DNA from: Bradyrhizobium sp. Arg816
GTDB lineage: Bacteria > Pseudomonadota > Alphaproteobacteria > Rhizobiales > Xanthobacteraceae
NCBI RefSeq assembly: GCF_029989365.1
Contig: NZ_JAPRAQ010000001.1
Span: 620,001 to 684,000 of the forward strand
Length of the DNA: 64,000 bases
Direction: 5' to 3'
In this document: one piece after another, positions 18,180 to 28,108 of the stretch
Position numbering within the stretch: position 1 is the stretch's first letter
Layout: each line of letters starts with the position of its first letter
Position numbers and translations under genes: made by a program
The notes under the pieces: generated by a model
Seen by the model: the letters and a program-made list of their open reading frames with translations, nothing else
The model's database searches: none
What the model was told of the DNA's origin: nothing

Positions 18180-19165
18180 GCCGCGATGGCCCCCTTGGCG
18201 GCGTAGTGGCATGCGGCGACGTGGCGAGGCGCCTTCTCCTCAAGGCCCGGCGCGTATTGGCGGCAGAGATCGGTCGCGAGCGCGCAGCGGCCGGCGAAGA
18301 CGCAGCCAATGATGGGCTTGCGCAGATCGGGCACCTGCCCCGGGATTTCGGCCAGCCGCCGCGCGGTGCCTGTTAGTGACGAGCCGAGCCGCGGCACTGC
18401 GCCAAGCAGGCCCTGCGTATAGGGATGACGCGGCGAGCGGAACAGCTCGGCCACCGGCGCCTCCTCGACCTTGCGGCCGGCATACATCACCATGACGCGC
18501 TCGGCGATCTCGGCGACGACGCCGAGATCGTGGGTGATCAGGATGATCGCCGCACCGACCCGGCGCTTGAGATCGAGCATCAGCTTCAGGATCTGTGCCT
18601 GGATGGTCACGTCGAGCGCGGTGGTCGGCTCGTCCGCGATCAGGAGCTTTGGATTGCAGGCCAGCGCGATCGCAATCATCACCCGCTGGCGCATGCCGCC
18701 GGAAAGCTGATGCGGATATTCGCGCACACGCCGCTTCGGCTCGGGAATGCCGACCAGCGTCAGCATCTCGATCGCATGCGCCTCGGCCGCCTGCTTGTCG
18801 AGGCCCTGATGGATCATCAGCGTTTCGCGGATCTGGCGCCCGACCGTCAGAACCGGGTTGAGGCTCGTCATCGGCTCCTGAAAGATCATCGAGATGTCGT
18901 TGCCGCGGATGGCGCGCATCTCGCGGTCGGACAGTTGCAGCAGGTCCCTGCCCGCGAAGCGGACGGCGCCTGCGATCCTGCCCGGCGGCTCCGGAATCAG
19001 CCGCATCAGCGACATCGAGGTCACCGACTTGCCGCAGCCGGATTCGCCAACAATGGCGAGCGTCTCGCCTTCGTTGACATGAAAGGACACGCCGTCGACC
19101 GCACGGTTGATGCCGCCGGGCGTGCGAAAGTGGGTCTGGAGGTTCTCGACTTCGAGCAAAGCCAT
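18176..19165 (-). CDS. Dipeptide-type ABC transporter ATP-binding protein (DppD-like), system A
   Basis: The 329-residue ATPase starts [13 protein letters not shown], with Walker [10 protein letters not shown], signature [15 protein letters not shown] and the C-terminal oligo_HPY region ([13 protein letters not shown]). The ATG at 19165 agrees with the family; the frame runs 18 residues further upstream into the intergenic spacer. It forms a heterodimer with the DppF-like ATPase, whose gene overlaps its 3' end. Confidence 0.9.
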   Translation of the reverse strand: MALLEVENLQTHFRTPGGINRAVDGVSFHVNEGETLAIVGESGCGKSVTSMSLMRLIPEPPGRIAGAVRFAGRDLLQLSDREMRAIRGNDISMIFQEPMTSLNPVLTVGRQIRETLMIHQGLDKQAAEAHAIEMLTLVGIPEPKRRVREYPHQLSGGMRQRVMIAIALACNPKLLIADEPTTALDVTIQAQILKLMLDLKRRVGAAIILITHDLGVVAEIAERVMVMYAGRKVEEAPVAELFRSPRHPYTQGLLGAVPRLGSSLTGTARRLAEIPGQVPDLRKPIIGCVFAGRCALATDLCRQYAPGLEEKAPRHVAACHYAAKGAIAA

Positions 19166-19184
19166 CTCGATCAACCCCTCGACA

Positions 19185-20108
19185 TCAGAGGCTCTTGGCC
19201 ATGCGCGGATCGAGCGCATCGCGAAGGCCGTCGCCGAGCAGGTTCACGGCGAGCACGGTGACGGAGAGGAATGCCGCCGGGAAGAACACGATGTAGGGCT
19301 TGACCTGCCACAGCGCGCGGCCTTCGGCCATGATGTTGCCCCAGGACGGAATGGTCGGCGGCGTGCCCGCCCCGATGAAGGACAGGATCGCCTCCGTGAT
19401 CATGGCGCTGGCGCAGATGTAGGTTGCCTGAACCAGCATCGGCGCCAGCGTGTTGGGCAGAATGTGGCGCAGGATGATCATCGGCGTGCGCGTGCCGCAG
19501 GCGACCGCCGCGTCCACATAGGGCTGCTCGCGCAGCGACAGCACCACACTCCGGACAAGACGGGAAACCCGCGGGATCTCGGCGATGGTGATGGCCAGGA
19601 TGACGTTGCCGACACTGCCGCGCGTCAGCGCCATCAGCGCAATCGCAAGCAGGATTGGCGGGATCGACATCAATCCGTCCATGAAGCGCATCAAGATGCC
19701 GTCGGCCCAGCGGACGAAGCCGGAGACCATGCCGATGGCGAGACCCGCCACGGAGGCGAAGATCGCAACTGACAGGCCGACCGTGAGCGAGACCCGCGCA
19801 CCGAACAGCACGCGCGAATAGATGTCGCGGCCAAGCACGTCGGTGCCGAACCAGTAGAGTGCCGACGGAGCCCGCGTACGCTTGGCGGGCGCGAGCGCAG
19901 TCGGGTCGACTGTCCAGAGGTACGGCGCGAAGATCGCAATGAAGACGAGTGCCAGCAGCAGTGCGCCGCCGATCGCGACGGTGGGATGGCCGCGCAAGAA
20001 TCCCAGGAAACCACGCCTGATCGTGACCGGCCGCAGGATTTCGGGCAGTTGCGGCGCGAGAACGAAGCCGGCCGGCAGCGATTGCGGATTGACGGTCGTA
20101 TCGGTCAA
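19185..20108 (-). CDS. Dipeptide-type ABC transporter permease (DppC-like), system A
   Basis: The 307-residue permease has an N-terminal cytosolic stretch, then BPD_transp_1 segments with the EAA-type loop ([22 protein letters not shown]). The start codon is TTG at 20108, overlapping the permease-B stop as TTGA, with GAGG eight bases upstream; no earlier in-frame ATG fits. It forms the membrane channel with the DppB-like protein. The C-terminus [14 protein letters not shown] is typical of DppC. Confidence 0.88.
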   Translation of the reverse strand: MTDTTVNPQSLPAGFVLAPQLPEILRPVTIRRGFLGFLRGHPTVAIGGALLLALVFIAIFAPYLWTVDPTALAPAKRTRAPSALYWFGTDVLGRDIYSRVLFGARVSLTVGLSVAIFASVAGLAIGMVSGFVRWADGILMRFMDGLMSIPPILLAIALMALTRGSVGNVILAITIAEIPRVSRLVRSVVLSLREQPYVDAAVACGTRTPMIILRHILPNTLAPMLVQATYICASAMITEAILSFIGAGTPPTIPSWGNIMAEGRALWQVKPYIVFFPAAFLSVTVLAVNLLGDGLRDALDPRMAKSL

Positions 20109-21046
20109 TAGCGGATCCTCGGGTCAACGAGCGTATAGACGACGTCGATCATCAGATTGACGAGGACGTAGACGAAGCTGAAGAGAAGCACGATGCCCTG
20201 GATGACGGGATAGTCGCGGCGCAGGATCGCGTCGATCGTGAGCCGGCCGAGGCCGGGAATCGCGAACACGCTTTCCGTGACGACCGCTCCGCCGATCAGG
20301 AGCGCGATGCCGATCCCGATCACGGTCACGATCGGGACCGCGGCATTCTTCAGCGCGTGAACGAAGAGGATGCCGCCCTGCCCGAGGCCCTTGGCTCGCG
20401 CGGTGCGGATATAGTCCTGCTGCAAGACCTCGAGCATGGTGGCACGCGTGATGCGCGCGATCAGCGCGATGTAGACGCAGCCGAGCGCGATCGACGGCAG
20501 GATCAGGTTTTGCAGCCACGGCCAGAAGCCCTCCGTGAGCGGCGTGTACCCCTGCACGGGCAGCCATTCGAGCTCCAGCGCGAAGATGTAGGCAAGGACA
20601 TAGCCGACGACGAAGACGGGCAGCGAGAAGCCGAACACGGCGAACGCCATGATGGCGCGGTCGATGAAGCTGCCGGCCTTCCACGCCGCCACCACGCCGA
20701 GCGGCACGGCGACGACGATCGTGAGCAGCAAAGTGACGGTCATCAGCGACAGCGTCGGTCCGAGACGCTGTCCGATCATCGCGGAGACCGGAAGGCTGGT
20801 GAAGATCGAGGTGCCGAGATCGCCGTGCAGGATGCGCCAGACCCAGCTTCCGAACTGGATCAGGAAGGGACGGTCGAGACCGAGGCCCTGGCGAATGCGC
20901 TCCACATCCTCCGGGCTCGCCTGATCGCCCGCGATCACCACGGCGGGATCACCCGGCGCGATGTAGAGCAGGCTGAACACGAACAGCGCGACGATTGCCA
21001 TTACCGGCAAGGTCGAGACGATGCGACGGAGGATGTAAGAGAGCAT
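20105..21046 (-). CDS. Dipeptide-type ABC transporter permease (DppB-like), system A
   Basis: This 313-residue protein begins MLSYILRRIVSTLPVMAIVALFVF, a DppB-style first helix, and has YIAPGDPA and the EAA loop DYIRTARAKGLGQG. It ends [11 protein letters not shown] as DppB proteins do. It lies 17 bases after the binding-protein gene and is coupled to the DppC-like gene. Confidence 0.92.
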   Translation of the reverse strand: MLSYILRRIVSTLPVMAIVALFVFSLLYIAPGDPAVVIAGDQASPEDVERIRQGLGLDRPFLIQFGSWVWRILHGDLGTSIFTSLPVSAMIGQRLGPTLSLMTVTLLLTIVVAVPLGVVAAWKAGSFIDRAIMAFAVFGFSLPVFVVGYVLAYIFALELEWLPVQGYTPLTEGFWPWLQNLILPSIALGCVYIALIARITRATMLEVLQQDYIRTARAKGLGQGGILFVHALKNAAVPIVTVIGIGIALLIGGAVVTESVFAIPGLGRLTIDAILRRDYPVIQGIVLLFSFVYVLVNLMIDVVYTLVDPRIRY

Positions 21047-21063
21047 CTGGCTTCAGCGTACCA

Positions 21064-22665
21064 TCATGCGGATTTCGACACGTCCCAGAAGAACGGCAGC
21101 GGCCCCTTGGTGATGCCGGAGACGTTCTTGCGCCATGCCGTGTAGGTCAGGAAGAAGCCGGTCGGCGCGTAGACGACATCCTCGAGCGCCGCCTTGTTGA
21201 CCTGCCCGATCGCGGCCTTCTCTTCCTCGAGATTCTTGGCGTCGAACCAGGCCGTGATCTCCTTCTCGGTGTTCGGGCTGTTGGGCCAGCCGAACCAGGC
21301 CTTGTCGCCATTGGCGCGGATGGCGGTGTAGGCGGCCGGATTGATGCAATCGGCGCCGGCGTGCCAGCTGTGGAACATGTTCCAGCCGCCCTGCCCCGGC
21401 GGTGTCTTCATCGCGCGGCGCGCGCCCACCGTGCCCCAATCGGTCGCGACGAAATCGACATTCATGCCGAGCTTCTTGAGCAGATCCGCGGTGACGTCGC
21501 CCTGCGCCTTCGTGATCGACTGGTCCTGCGCGACCACGCATGTGACCGGCTGGCCGGAATAGCCGCTCTCGGCGAGCAGCTTCTTGGCCGCATCGAAATC
21601 GCGCTTTCCTTTCAGGATCTCGCCGCCCAACTCGGTGTAGAGCGGCGTGTCCGGCGTAAAAAAGCCGGGCAGCGGTTTCCACAACGTATCGTCGTCGCCG
21701 ACCAGCGCACGCATATAGTCTTCCTGGCTCAACGCCATCAGCACCGCGCGCCTCGCCTTCACATTGTTGAAGGGTGGGTGCAGATGGTTCATGCGGAAGG
21801 AGCCGATATTGCCGAGGGGATCGCCGATATCGACGCTGATGTTCTTGTTCTTCTTCAGCACGGGCACGAGATCGGAGATCGGGTTCTCCCACCAGTCGAC
21901 CTCACCGTTCTGCAAGGCGGCCGCAGCGGTGGCCGGATCCGGCATCACCAGCCACTCGACGCGATCGACCAGGATGTTCTTGCCGCCGGCAAGCCACGAC
22001 GCCTTCTCCTGTCGCGGCACGTAATCGGTGAACTTCTCGAACACCGACTTGGCGCCGGGCACCCATTCGCTCTTGGCGAACTTCATCGGACCCGAGCCGA
22101 CATATTCGGTGATCTGCTTGAACGGATCGGTCTTCGCGATGCGCTCGGGCATGATGAAGGAGCACGGCGCGTTGTTCTTGGCCAGCGCGTACAGCATTTT
22201 CGGGAAAGGCTGCTTCAACACCCATTTGAAGGTGCGGTCGTCGACCGCTGTCAATTCCTGTTGGATAGCGAGGATCATCAGGCCCATTGGGTCGCGCGCG
22301 GCCCAGCGCGACAGGCTCGCGACGACGTCCTTGCTCAGCACGGGCTCGCCGTCATGGAACTTGAGACCCGGGCGCAGCTTGAAGGTCCAGGTCTTGCCGT
22401 CGTCGGTGGTCTCCTCGGATTCGACCATCTGACGCTGCGGCTGGAGCTTGGCATCGACGCCGTAGAGCGTGTCCCAGACCAGCGCCGCCGCGTTGCGCAC
22501 GACATATTGCGTGCCCCAGATCGGATCGAAATTGGCGAGGTTGGCTTGCGGCACGAAGCGCAGGGTGCGCGCAGAGGCGCCTTGTGCGATCGCCGGGGCC
22601 GAGAGGCCGGTCAACGCCAGACCGCCCGCGCCGGCCAGTCCCTTCAATACGGTCCTGCGATCCAT
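21064..22665 (-). CDS. Peptide-type ABC transporter solute-binding protein, system A
   Basis: This 533-residue SBP_bac_5-family protein has the N-terminus MDRRTVLKG followed by a hydrophobic stretch and APAIAQGA, which resembles a Tat (twin-arginine) signal. The family motif FHDGEPVLSKDVVASL is present. It would bind a peptide-like or other polar solute outside the inner membrane and deliver it to the permeases encoded next. A 141-base gap with a dyad (22733-22753) precedes the gene, so system A probably has its own promoter. The solute is not identifiable. Confidence 0.9.
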   Translation of the reverse strand: MDRRTVLKGLAGAGGLALTGLSAPAIAQGASARTLRFVPQANLANFDPIWGTQYVVRNAAALVWDTLYGVDAKLQPQRQMVESEETTDDGKTWTFKLRPGLKFHDGEPVLSKDVVASLSRWAARDPMGLMILAIQQELTAVDDRTFKWVLKQPFPKMLYALAKNNAPCSFIMPERIAKTDPFKQITEYVGSGPMKFAKSEWVPGAKSVFEKFTDYVPRQEKASWLAGGKNILVDRVEWLVMPDPATAAAALQNGEVDWWENPISDLVPVLKKNKNISVDIGDPLGNIGSFRMNHLHPPFNNVKARRAVLMALSQEDYMRALVGDDDTLWKPLPGFFTPDTPLYTELGGEILKGKRDFDAAKKLLAESGYSGQPVTCVVAQDQSITKAQGDVTADLLKKLGMNVDFVATDWGTVGARRAMKTPPGQGGWNMFHSWHAGADCINPAAYTAIRANGDKAWFGWPNSPNTEKEITAWFDAKNLEEEKAAIGQVNKAALEDVVYAPTGFFLTYTAWRKNVSGITKGPLPFFWDVSKSA

Positions 22666-22732
22666 GAAATCCTCCCAGTAGTGCCGTGATGCCGGCCATC
22701 GTTGGCCAAAGGCAGGTGAAACCAGAACCCGT

Positions 22733-22753
22733 TGGCGTGCAAATGGTATGCCA
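22733..22753. promoter_or_regulatory. Imperfect dyad, candidate operator upstream of importer system A
   Basis: The 21-base sequence TGGCGTGCAAATGGTATGCCA has 7 of 10 symmetric base pairs around its centre. It lies about 70 bases before the binding-protein ATG at 22665, where an operator would be expected. The outer TGGC/GCCA arms and the TGGTATGCCA half resemble sites of GntR-type repressors, but no GntR repressor gene is adjacent. Confidence 0.35.
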
Positions 22754-22806
22754 CTAACCGGGCCTTCGCCAGCGCGATCTCATCGGGATTTCGACCGGTC
22801 CAAGCA

Positions 22807-24477
22807 TCAAAGCGCGGCCGCCAGCGCCGGTCCGGTCTCGATATGAGGGATCGCTTCGACCAGCTTGCGCGTGTAGTCGGTCTTGGGATTATCGAACAGC
22901 GCCCGGCTCTCCCCCTGCTCCACGATGCCGCCGTTGCGCAGCACGATGGTGCGGTCGCAGAGCATGCGCACGACATTGAGATCGTGGCTGACGAACAGCA
23001 GCGCGATGTCGTTCTCGCGGCGCAAACGGTCGAGCAGTTGCAGCACCACCGCCTGCACCGAAACGTCGAGCGCGGCGGTCGGCTCGTCCAGCACCAGGAG
23101 CCGCGGCCGGCAGGCGATGGCGCGGGCAATGCCGACGCGGGCCTTCTGGCCGCCGGAGAGCTGGTGCGGAAAGCGCGGCAGCAGATCGAGCGGCAAGCCC
23201 ACCCGCTCCGCACACTCTTCCACACGCTTGCGCAGCGCATCGGCCGCACGCATGCCGTCGAGCCGCATCAGGGGATGGGCGATGCAGTCGAACGCCGTGA
23301 AGCGCGGGTTGAGGCTCTCGTTCGGGTCCTGGAAGACCATCTGGATGTCTTTGCGCAGCGGCGAGCGATGGAAGTCGCGCGAGGCGACATGGCCGATCGA
23401 CTGCCCGTCGAACACGATATCGCCTTCGCTCGGGTCGATCAGACGGCAGATCATCCGCGACGTCGTGCTCTTGCCGGAGCCGGACTCGCCAACGAGCCCG
23501 ACGCTCTCGCCGCCGGCCATCGTCATCGAGAAATCCGCGACCGCCGCGGAGCCCTGGTCAAAACGCTTGGCGAGCTTCCGCACCTCGAGGAGCGGCGGCG
23601 TCCCGTGCGGGAGCTGTTGCCTTGGCTTGCTGACGATCGTCGCGTGCCGCTCCCGCTCCTCCTCCGTCACGAGGTCCTCGATCCGCGACGTCGCGGTCGG
23701 CGATGCCGCAACGAGGCGGCGGGTATAGGCGTGCTGCGGTGCGCTGAAGAGCTTTTTGGGGCTCGCTTCCTCGACGATGCGTCCGCGCTCCATCACGGCG
23801 ATGCGGCGGCAATAGCGCGCGGCGAGACCGAGATCGTGCGTGATCAGGATCGTCGCCATGCCACGCGCGGCGGCAATATCTGCGAGCAGATCCATCACCA
23901 CCTTCTGGGTGGTGACGTCGAGGCCGGTGGTCGGCTCGTCGGCGATCAGCAGCGCAGGATTGCACGAGATCGCGATCGCGATCATCACGCGCTGGCACAT
24001 GCCGCCGGACAGCTCGTGCGGATAGGCGTTCATCCGCGTCTCGGGGTCGCGGATCTGGACCGCGCACAACAGCTCCAGCGTCTCGGCGCGCGCAGCGTCC
24101 TTCGATATCTTCTTATGCGTGAGGATCGCATCCGCGATCTGCAGGCCGATCGCGCGGATCGGGTTGAGCGCCGCCCGCGGATTCTGGAAGATCATGGACA
24201 TCGCGGCGCCCTGGAGCTGACGGAGGTCATCGCCCCTGAGTTTTGTGACGTCCTGCCCGCGAAACAGGATCTTGCCGCCGGTGACGCGCCCGGCCGCATC
24301 GAGCAGCCGCGTCGTCGCAAAGCCGGTGACCGACTTGCCCGAGCCGCTCTCGCCGACGAGGCCGAGCATCTCGCCCTTCTCGACCGAGAGCGTCACGCCG
24401 CGCACGGCCTCGACCATGCCGCGCCGCGTCGAGAACGAAACGTGGAGGTCGTTGATTCCTAGCAGCTCCTCGCTCAT
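22807..24477 (-). CDS. Fused dipeptide-type ABC transporter ATP-binding protein (DppD-DppF), system B
   Basis: The 556-residue protein combines two complete peptide-transporter ATPases. The first half has GESGSGKSV and [15 protein letters not shown]; the second has GESGSGKST and LSGGQKARVGIARAI. This replaces the two separate ATPases of system A. The ATG at 24477 overlaps the DppC-like gene by ATGA and begins MSEELLGINDLHV; the longer frame upstream is not supported. It drives uptake by the system B permeases. Confidence 0.92.
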   Translation of the reverse strand: MSEELLGINDLHVSFSTRRGMVEAVRGVTLSVEKGEMLGLVGESGSGKSVTGFATTRLLDAAGRVTGGKILFRGQDVTKLRGDDLRQLQGAAMSMIFQNPRAALNPIRAIGLQIADAILTHKKISKDAARAETLELLCAVQIRDPETRMNAYPHELSGGMCQRVMIAIAISCNPALLIADEPTTGLDVTTQKVVMDLLADIAAARGMATILITHDLGLAARYCRRIAVMERGRIVEEASPKKLFSAPQHAYTRRLVAASPTATSRIEDLVTEEERERHATIVSKPRQQLPHGTPPLLEVRKLAKRFDQGSAAVADFSMTMAGGESVGLVGESGSGKSTTSRMICRLIDPSEGDIVFDGQSIGHVASRDFHRSPLRKDIQMVFQDPNESLNPRFTAFDCIAHPLMRLDGMRAADALRKRVEECAERVGLPLDLLPRFPHQLSGGQKARVGIARAIACRPRLLVLDEPTAALDVSVQAVVLQLLDRLRRENDIALLFVSHDLNVVRMLCDRTIVLRNGGIVEQGESRALFDNPKTDYTRKLVEAIPHIETGPALAAAL

Positions 24478-25322
24478 GTGCGCATCCGCGGATCGAGAAT
24501 GTCCCGCATCCCGTCGCCGAGGAGATTGAAGCACAGCACGGCCATCATCAGCGCAAGGCCCGGAAAGGCCACCAGCCACCATCGCCCGGTCGAGATGAAG
24601 CGCGCGCCCTCCGCGACCATGATGCCCCATTCCGGCGTCGGCGGCTTAACGCCGAGACCGATGAAGGACAGGCCGGCCGCATTGAGAATGGCCCAGCCGA
24701 GATTGAGCGAGATCTGCACCGCCATCGCCGGCAGGATATTCGGCAGCAGGAAGCGCAGCACCACCGAGAAATGGCTCTCGCCGCAGGCGCGCGCGGCCTC
24801 CACCCAGCCGACATTGCGGCGGACGTTCACCTCGGCGCGCGCGAAGCGGATGTAGAAAGGAAGATTGATGATCGCGGTCGCGATCACGATGTTCTCGATC
24901 CGGTTGCCCAGGGCGGCAACCATCGCCATCGCCAGCACGAACAGCGGAAAGGCCATCATCACATCGACGAAGCGGCCGACGCCGCGATCGAGCTTGCCGC
25001 CGGCATAGCCGCAGAACGCGCCGACGACGGCGCCGATCACGAAGGAGATGCCGACCGCAGAGACCGCAATGGCAAGATCGAGCCGCGTTGCGACGATGAG
25101 GCGGCTGAAGACGTCGCGTCCGAGCTGGTCGGTGCCGGCGAGATGCGCCGCGCTCGGCGGCAAAAGAGCCTCCGAGACATTCGAAACCACGGGATCATAG
25201 GGCACGATCCACGGCCCGAAGATCGCAATCAGGACGAACAGCGCAACGCCGGCCGCGGCGACGGCGGTGAGCGGATTGCCGCGCAGGATCCAGACCGAAT
25301 GACGGAGAGTTGCGCTGGTCAT
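24474..25322 (-). CDS. Dipeptide-type ABC transporter permease (DppC-like), system B
   Basis: This 282-residue permease has an N-terminal helix (LTAVAAAGVALFVLIAIFG), the HLAGTDQLGRDVFSR segment of DppC proteins, the loop VEAARACGESHFSVVLRFLLPN and the C-terminal LLGDGMRDILDPRMRT. It overlaps both neighbours by four bases. It forms the channel with the DppB-like protein of the same system. Confidence 0.92.
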   Translation of the reverse strand: MTSATLRHSVWILRGNPLTAVAAAGVALFVLIAIFGPWIVPYDPVVSNVSEALLPPSAAHLAGTDQLGRDVFSRLIVATRLDLAIAVSAVGISFVIGAVVGAFCGYAGGKLDRGVGRFVDVMMAFPLFVLAMAMVAALGNRIENIVIATAIINLPFYIRFARAEVNVRRNVGWVEAARACGESHFSVVLRFLLPNILPAMAVQISLNLGWAILNAAGLSFIGLGVKPPTPEWGIMVAEGARFISTGRWWLVAFPGLALMMAVLCFNLLGDGMRDILDPRMRT

Positions 25323-26353
25323 GCGATCGACACCCTGGGATCGGCGATGCCGTAGCAGATGTCGACCACGAGATTCACCAGCACGAACAGGCTGGCCATC
25401 AGCAGCACGAAACCCTGCACCGGCGCATAGTCGGAGGATAGGAGCGCATCAAGCGCGTAGGAAGCGACGCCCGGCCAGGAGAACACCTTCTCCACCAGGA
25501 CATTGGCGCCCAGCATGGTCGAGAACACGATGCCGGCGATGGTGATGACGGGCAGGATCGCGTTCCTCAACGCATAAGTGACGACCACCTTGCGCCAGGA
25601 CAATCCGACCGAGCGCGCGGTGCGCACGAAATCGCTGCCGAGCGAGACCAGCATCGAGGCGCGCGTGATCCGCGCCAGCGGCGCGATCACGAACAGGGCC
25701 ATGCTCACCGCCGGCAGGATCAGCTGCTTGCAGGCGGCCCACCAGCCCTCGATATCACCCGCAAGCAGGAAATCGATCGACAGGAAGCCGGTGCGCTGCG
25801 GCGGCAGCGAAGTGAAGACGTCGACCCGCCCGGTCGGATCAGGCGCCAGCCCGAGCAGGTAGTAGAAGACGTAAATCAGCAGCAGGCCCGAGACGAAGGT
25901 CGGCACGCAGACGCCAAGCGCGCAGAACAGCCGCACACCGTGATCGACGATCGAGCCGGGCTTCAGGGCCGCGACTACGCCGAGCGGCACAGCCGCGATC
26001 AGCGCGATCAGGAGCGCCGTGAAGGTGAGCTCCAGCGAGGCCGGCAGCCGCTCGCGCAGGTCCTTCAGCACCGGCTGCCCCGTCATCATGGAGCGGCCGA
26101 GATTGCCGTGGCCGATGTCGGAGAGATAGAATACGAGCTGCTCCGGCACCGACCTGTCGAGCCCCATCTGCTTGCGGATCTGCTCGATCTCCTCCTTGCC
26201 GGCATTGGGCCCCGAGGCGAAGAACACCGCGGGGTCGCCGGGCAGCACGCGCATCAGGAGAAAGGTGAACACCAGCACCCCGAACAGCGCCGGCAGCGAC
26301 GACAGAAGCCGCCTGCCCGCCCGCACCATGGTTGCACCAAGACCGGTCGTCAC
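25319..26353 (-). CDS. Dipeptide-type ABC transporter permease (DppB-like), system B
   Basis: The 344-residue permease contains RVLPGDPAVFFA and the loop DFVRTARSVGLSWRK of DppB relatives, and ends DICYGIADPRVSIA. The start is GTG at 26353, with GAGGAG nine bases upstream; an internal ATG at 26329 is a less likely alternative. It follows the binding-protein gene after 28 bases. It is longer than the system A homologue because of an extended periplasmic region between the early helices. Confidence 0.88.
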   Translation of the reverse strand: MTTGLGATMVRAGRRLLSSLPALFGVLVFTFLLMRVLPGDPAVFFASGPNAGKEEIEQIRKQMGLDRSVPEQLVFYLSDIGHGNLGRSMMTGQPVLKDLRERLPASLELTFTALLIALIAAVPLGVVAALKPGSIVDHGVRLFCALGVCVPTFVSGLLLIYVFYYLLGLAPDPTGRVDVFTSLPPQRTGFLSIDFLLAGDIEGWWAACKQLILPAVSMALFVIAPLARITRASMLVSLGSDFVRTARSVGLSWRKVVVTYALRNAILPVITIAGIVFSTMLGANVLVEKVFSWPGVASYALDALLSSDYAPVQGFVLLMASLFVLVNLVVDICYGIADPRVSIA

Positions 26354-26381
26354 CTCTGAGAGCTCCTCTCGTTGTCCGCCA

Positions 26382-28001
26382 TCACTTGCGGCTGACGTCG
26401 CGATAGTCGACCTGGCGGTGGAACTCGTAAGTGTAGCCTTCGACCGACGACGCCATCACCGCATCCTGGTTCGGCTGCCACAGCATGATCTGCGGCATCA
26501 GATCGGCATGCATCGCGTTGAGCTTGCGGCCGGCTTCCTCATACTTGGCCTTGTCCGGCTCGAAGCGCGCCTCCTGCGCGATTGCGGCAAGATCCGGGTT
26601 GTTGATCGAGCTGTAATTCCAGCGCTGATTGCCGGTGTAGAAGTTGCGGTAGAAGTAATCGGTCGACGGCAGCCAGGCTACGATGCCCTCGGTGTAGAAG
26701 GGAAGCTTCTTCTCGTTGATCTGCGTCGACATCTGCGCATCCGGCAGCTTCTGGATGTCGACCTTGATCCCGATCTTGCCGAGCGATTCCTTCACCAGCG
26801 CCGCCATCGGCTCTGCGGTCGAGGACTGGCCGACGTTGAAGCTGAAGGTGGTCGAGAAACCCTCGGGGAGCCCGGCCGCCTTGAGATATTCCCTGGCCTT
26901 GTCGAGGTCGAGCTTCACCGGCTGCTGGAACGGATAGATGCCGTTCAGCGGCTTGCCGTCCGGCCAGGTCGCGCCGAACAGCGGCGCACCGCGGCCGAAC
27001 AGAGCGGCCTTGAACATGTCGTCATAGGGCAACGCGTAAGCGATGGCGCGGCGGACATTGACGTTGTCGAAGGGCGGCATCTGGTTGTTCATCGAGACAT
27101 AGGTGATCGCATTGTACTGCGGGGTCGAGACCACCTTGAGCTTGCCCTTGGCCTCGAGCGACTGCACGTCGCTGGCCTGGAGATCGACGACGAGGTCGGC
27201 ATCGCCGCGCTCGACGAGATTGGCGCGGGTGGCCGGCTCCGGCACCGACTGAATGATCACACGCTTGAAGAACGCGGGCTTGTTGGCCGTGCCTCGATTC
27301 CAGGCCTCATCTCGCTTGATGATGACCTGCTCGCCCGGCTTGAAGGTCTCGACCACATAGGCGCCACTGCCGGCTGTGTGCTCCTTCAGCCACGCGGTCG
27401 CCCAGGGATCATCCGCCGTCGCGTGCTCTTTCGCGACCTTCGAGTTGATGATCATGGGATAGACAGTCGCGAGATTGGGCAGCGCGAGCTTGTCGGGTTT
27501 CGGCAGCGTCACCTCGATGGTGAGGGGATCGATCACCTTGAACTGGTCGGCCGAGGTCAACGATCCCGTCAGCAGCTGCGCCTTGCCGAGGATCGGCGCG
27601 GTGACGCAGCGATCGAGCGACCATTTCACGTCCTCGGCCGTGACAGGCGAGCCGTCCTGGAACTTGGCGTCCTTGCGCAGGCGGAAGGTCAGCTTCAGTC
27701 CATCGGGGCTGACGTCGTAGGATTCGGCGAGCTCGCCGGTAATCGTGTCGAGATCGAACACCCATTTGCCGTTGAGCTGCTTGCGGCCGAACGCTACCAG
27801 CCGATCGTATGTGCTCATGCTCAACGCGAAGGATTCGCGCGTCGATCCGGGAATGTTGGGATCGAGCGTGTTGACGGCAGAGCCCGTGACATAGCGCAAC
27901 GTCTCCGCTCTCGTCTGTGCCTGCGAAGGCGCGGTGGCAATGAGCAACAGCGCAGTGGTGGCGAGGACTGAGGCCGCGGGCCTGAAAGACACAAAACGCA
28001 T
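26382..28001 (-). CDS. Peptide-type ABC transporter solute-binding protein, system B
   Basis: This 539-residue SBP_bac_5 protein has a Sec-type signal peptide (about residues 1-29, ending PSQA before QTRAETLRY) and the family motif FQDGSPVTAEDVKWSL. The ATG at 28001 gives a clean signal peptide; an ATG 12 codons upstream does not. It would deliver its ligand to the system B permeases. It starts 107 bases after the flavin monooxygenase gene. The ligand may be a cyclic amide or peptide handled by the enzymes upstream, which is inference from context. Confidence 0.9.
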   Translation of the reverse strand: MRFVSFRPAASVLATTALLLIATAPSQAQTRAETLRYVTGSAVNTLDPNIPGSTRESFALSMSTYDRLVAFGRKQLNGKWVFDLDTITGELAESYDVSPDGLKLTFRLRKDAKFQDGSPVTAEDVKWSLDRCVTAPILGKAQLLTGSLTSADQFKVIDPLTIEVTLPKPDKLALPNLATVYPMIINSKVAKEHATADDPWATAWLKEHTAGSGAYVVETFKPGEQVIIKRDEAWNRGTANKPAFFKRVIIQSVPEPATRANLVERGDADLVVDLQASDVQSLEAKGKLKVVSTPQYNAITYVSMNNQMPPFDNVNVRRAIAYALPYDDMFKAALFGRGAPLFGATWPDGKPLNGIYPFQQPVKLDLDKAREYLKAAGLPEGFSTTFSFNVGQSSTAEPMAALVKESLGKIGIKVDIQKLPDAQMSTQINEKKLPFYTEGIVAWLPSTDYFYRNFYTGNQRWNYSSINNPDLAAIAQEARFEPDKAKYEEAGRKLNAMHADLMPQIMLWQPNQDAVMASSVEGYTYEFHRQVDYRDVSRK

Positions 28002-28108
28002 TCGTTTTCCCCAAAATTTCGGCAAGAACGCCAGCAAGGCAGGTCAAGAAGGAAGCAAGTTGCGCGCCAATCCCGCAGAGGCGCTTCGTCGCGGCGGTGC
28101 ATGGATGA

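Noticed and set aside
22732-24462. Long open frame of 576 codons antisense to the fused peptide-transporter ATPase gene.
   Set aside because: In GC-rich DNA the antisense frame of a real gene often stays open. The translation is Arg/Asp/His-rich without any domain, while the minus-strand frame is a perfect ABC ATPase.
26172-27971. Open frame of 599 codons antisense to the system B binding-protein gene.
   Set aside because: Same antisense artefact; the minus-strand frame has a signal peptide and SBP_bac_5 motifs.
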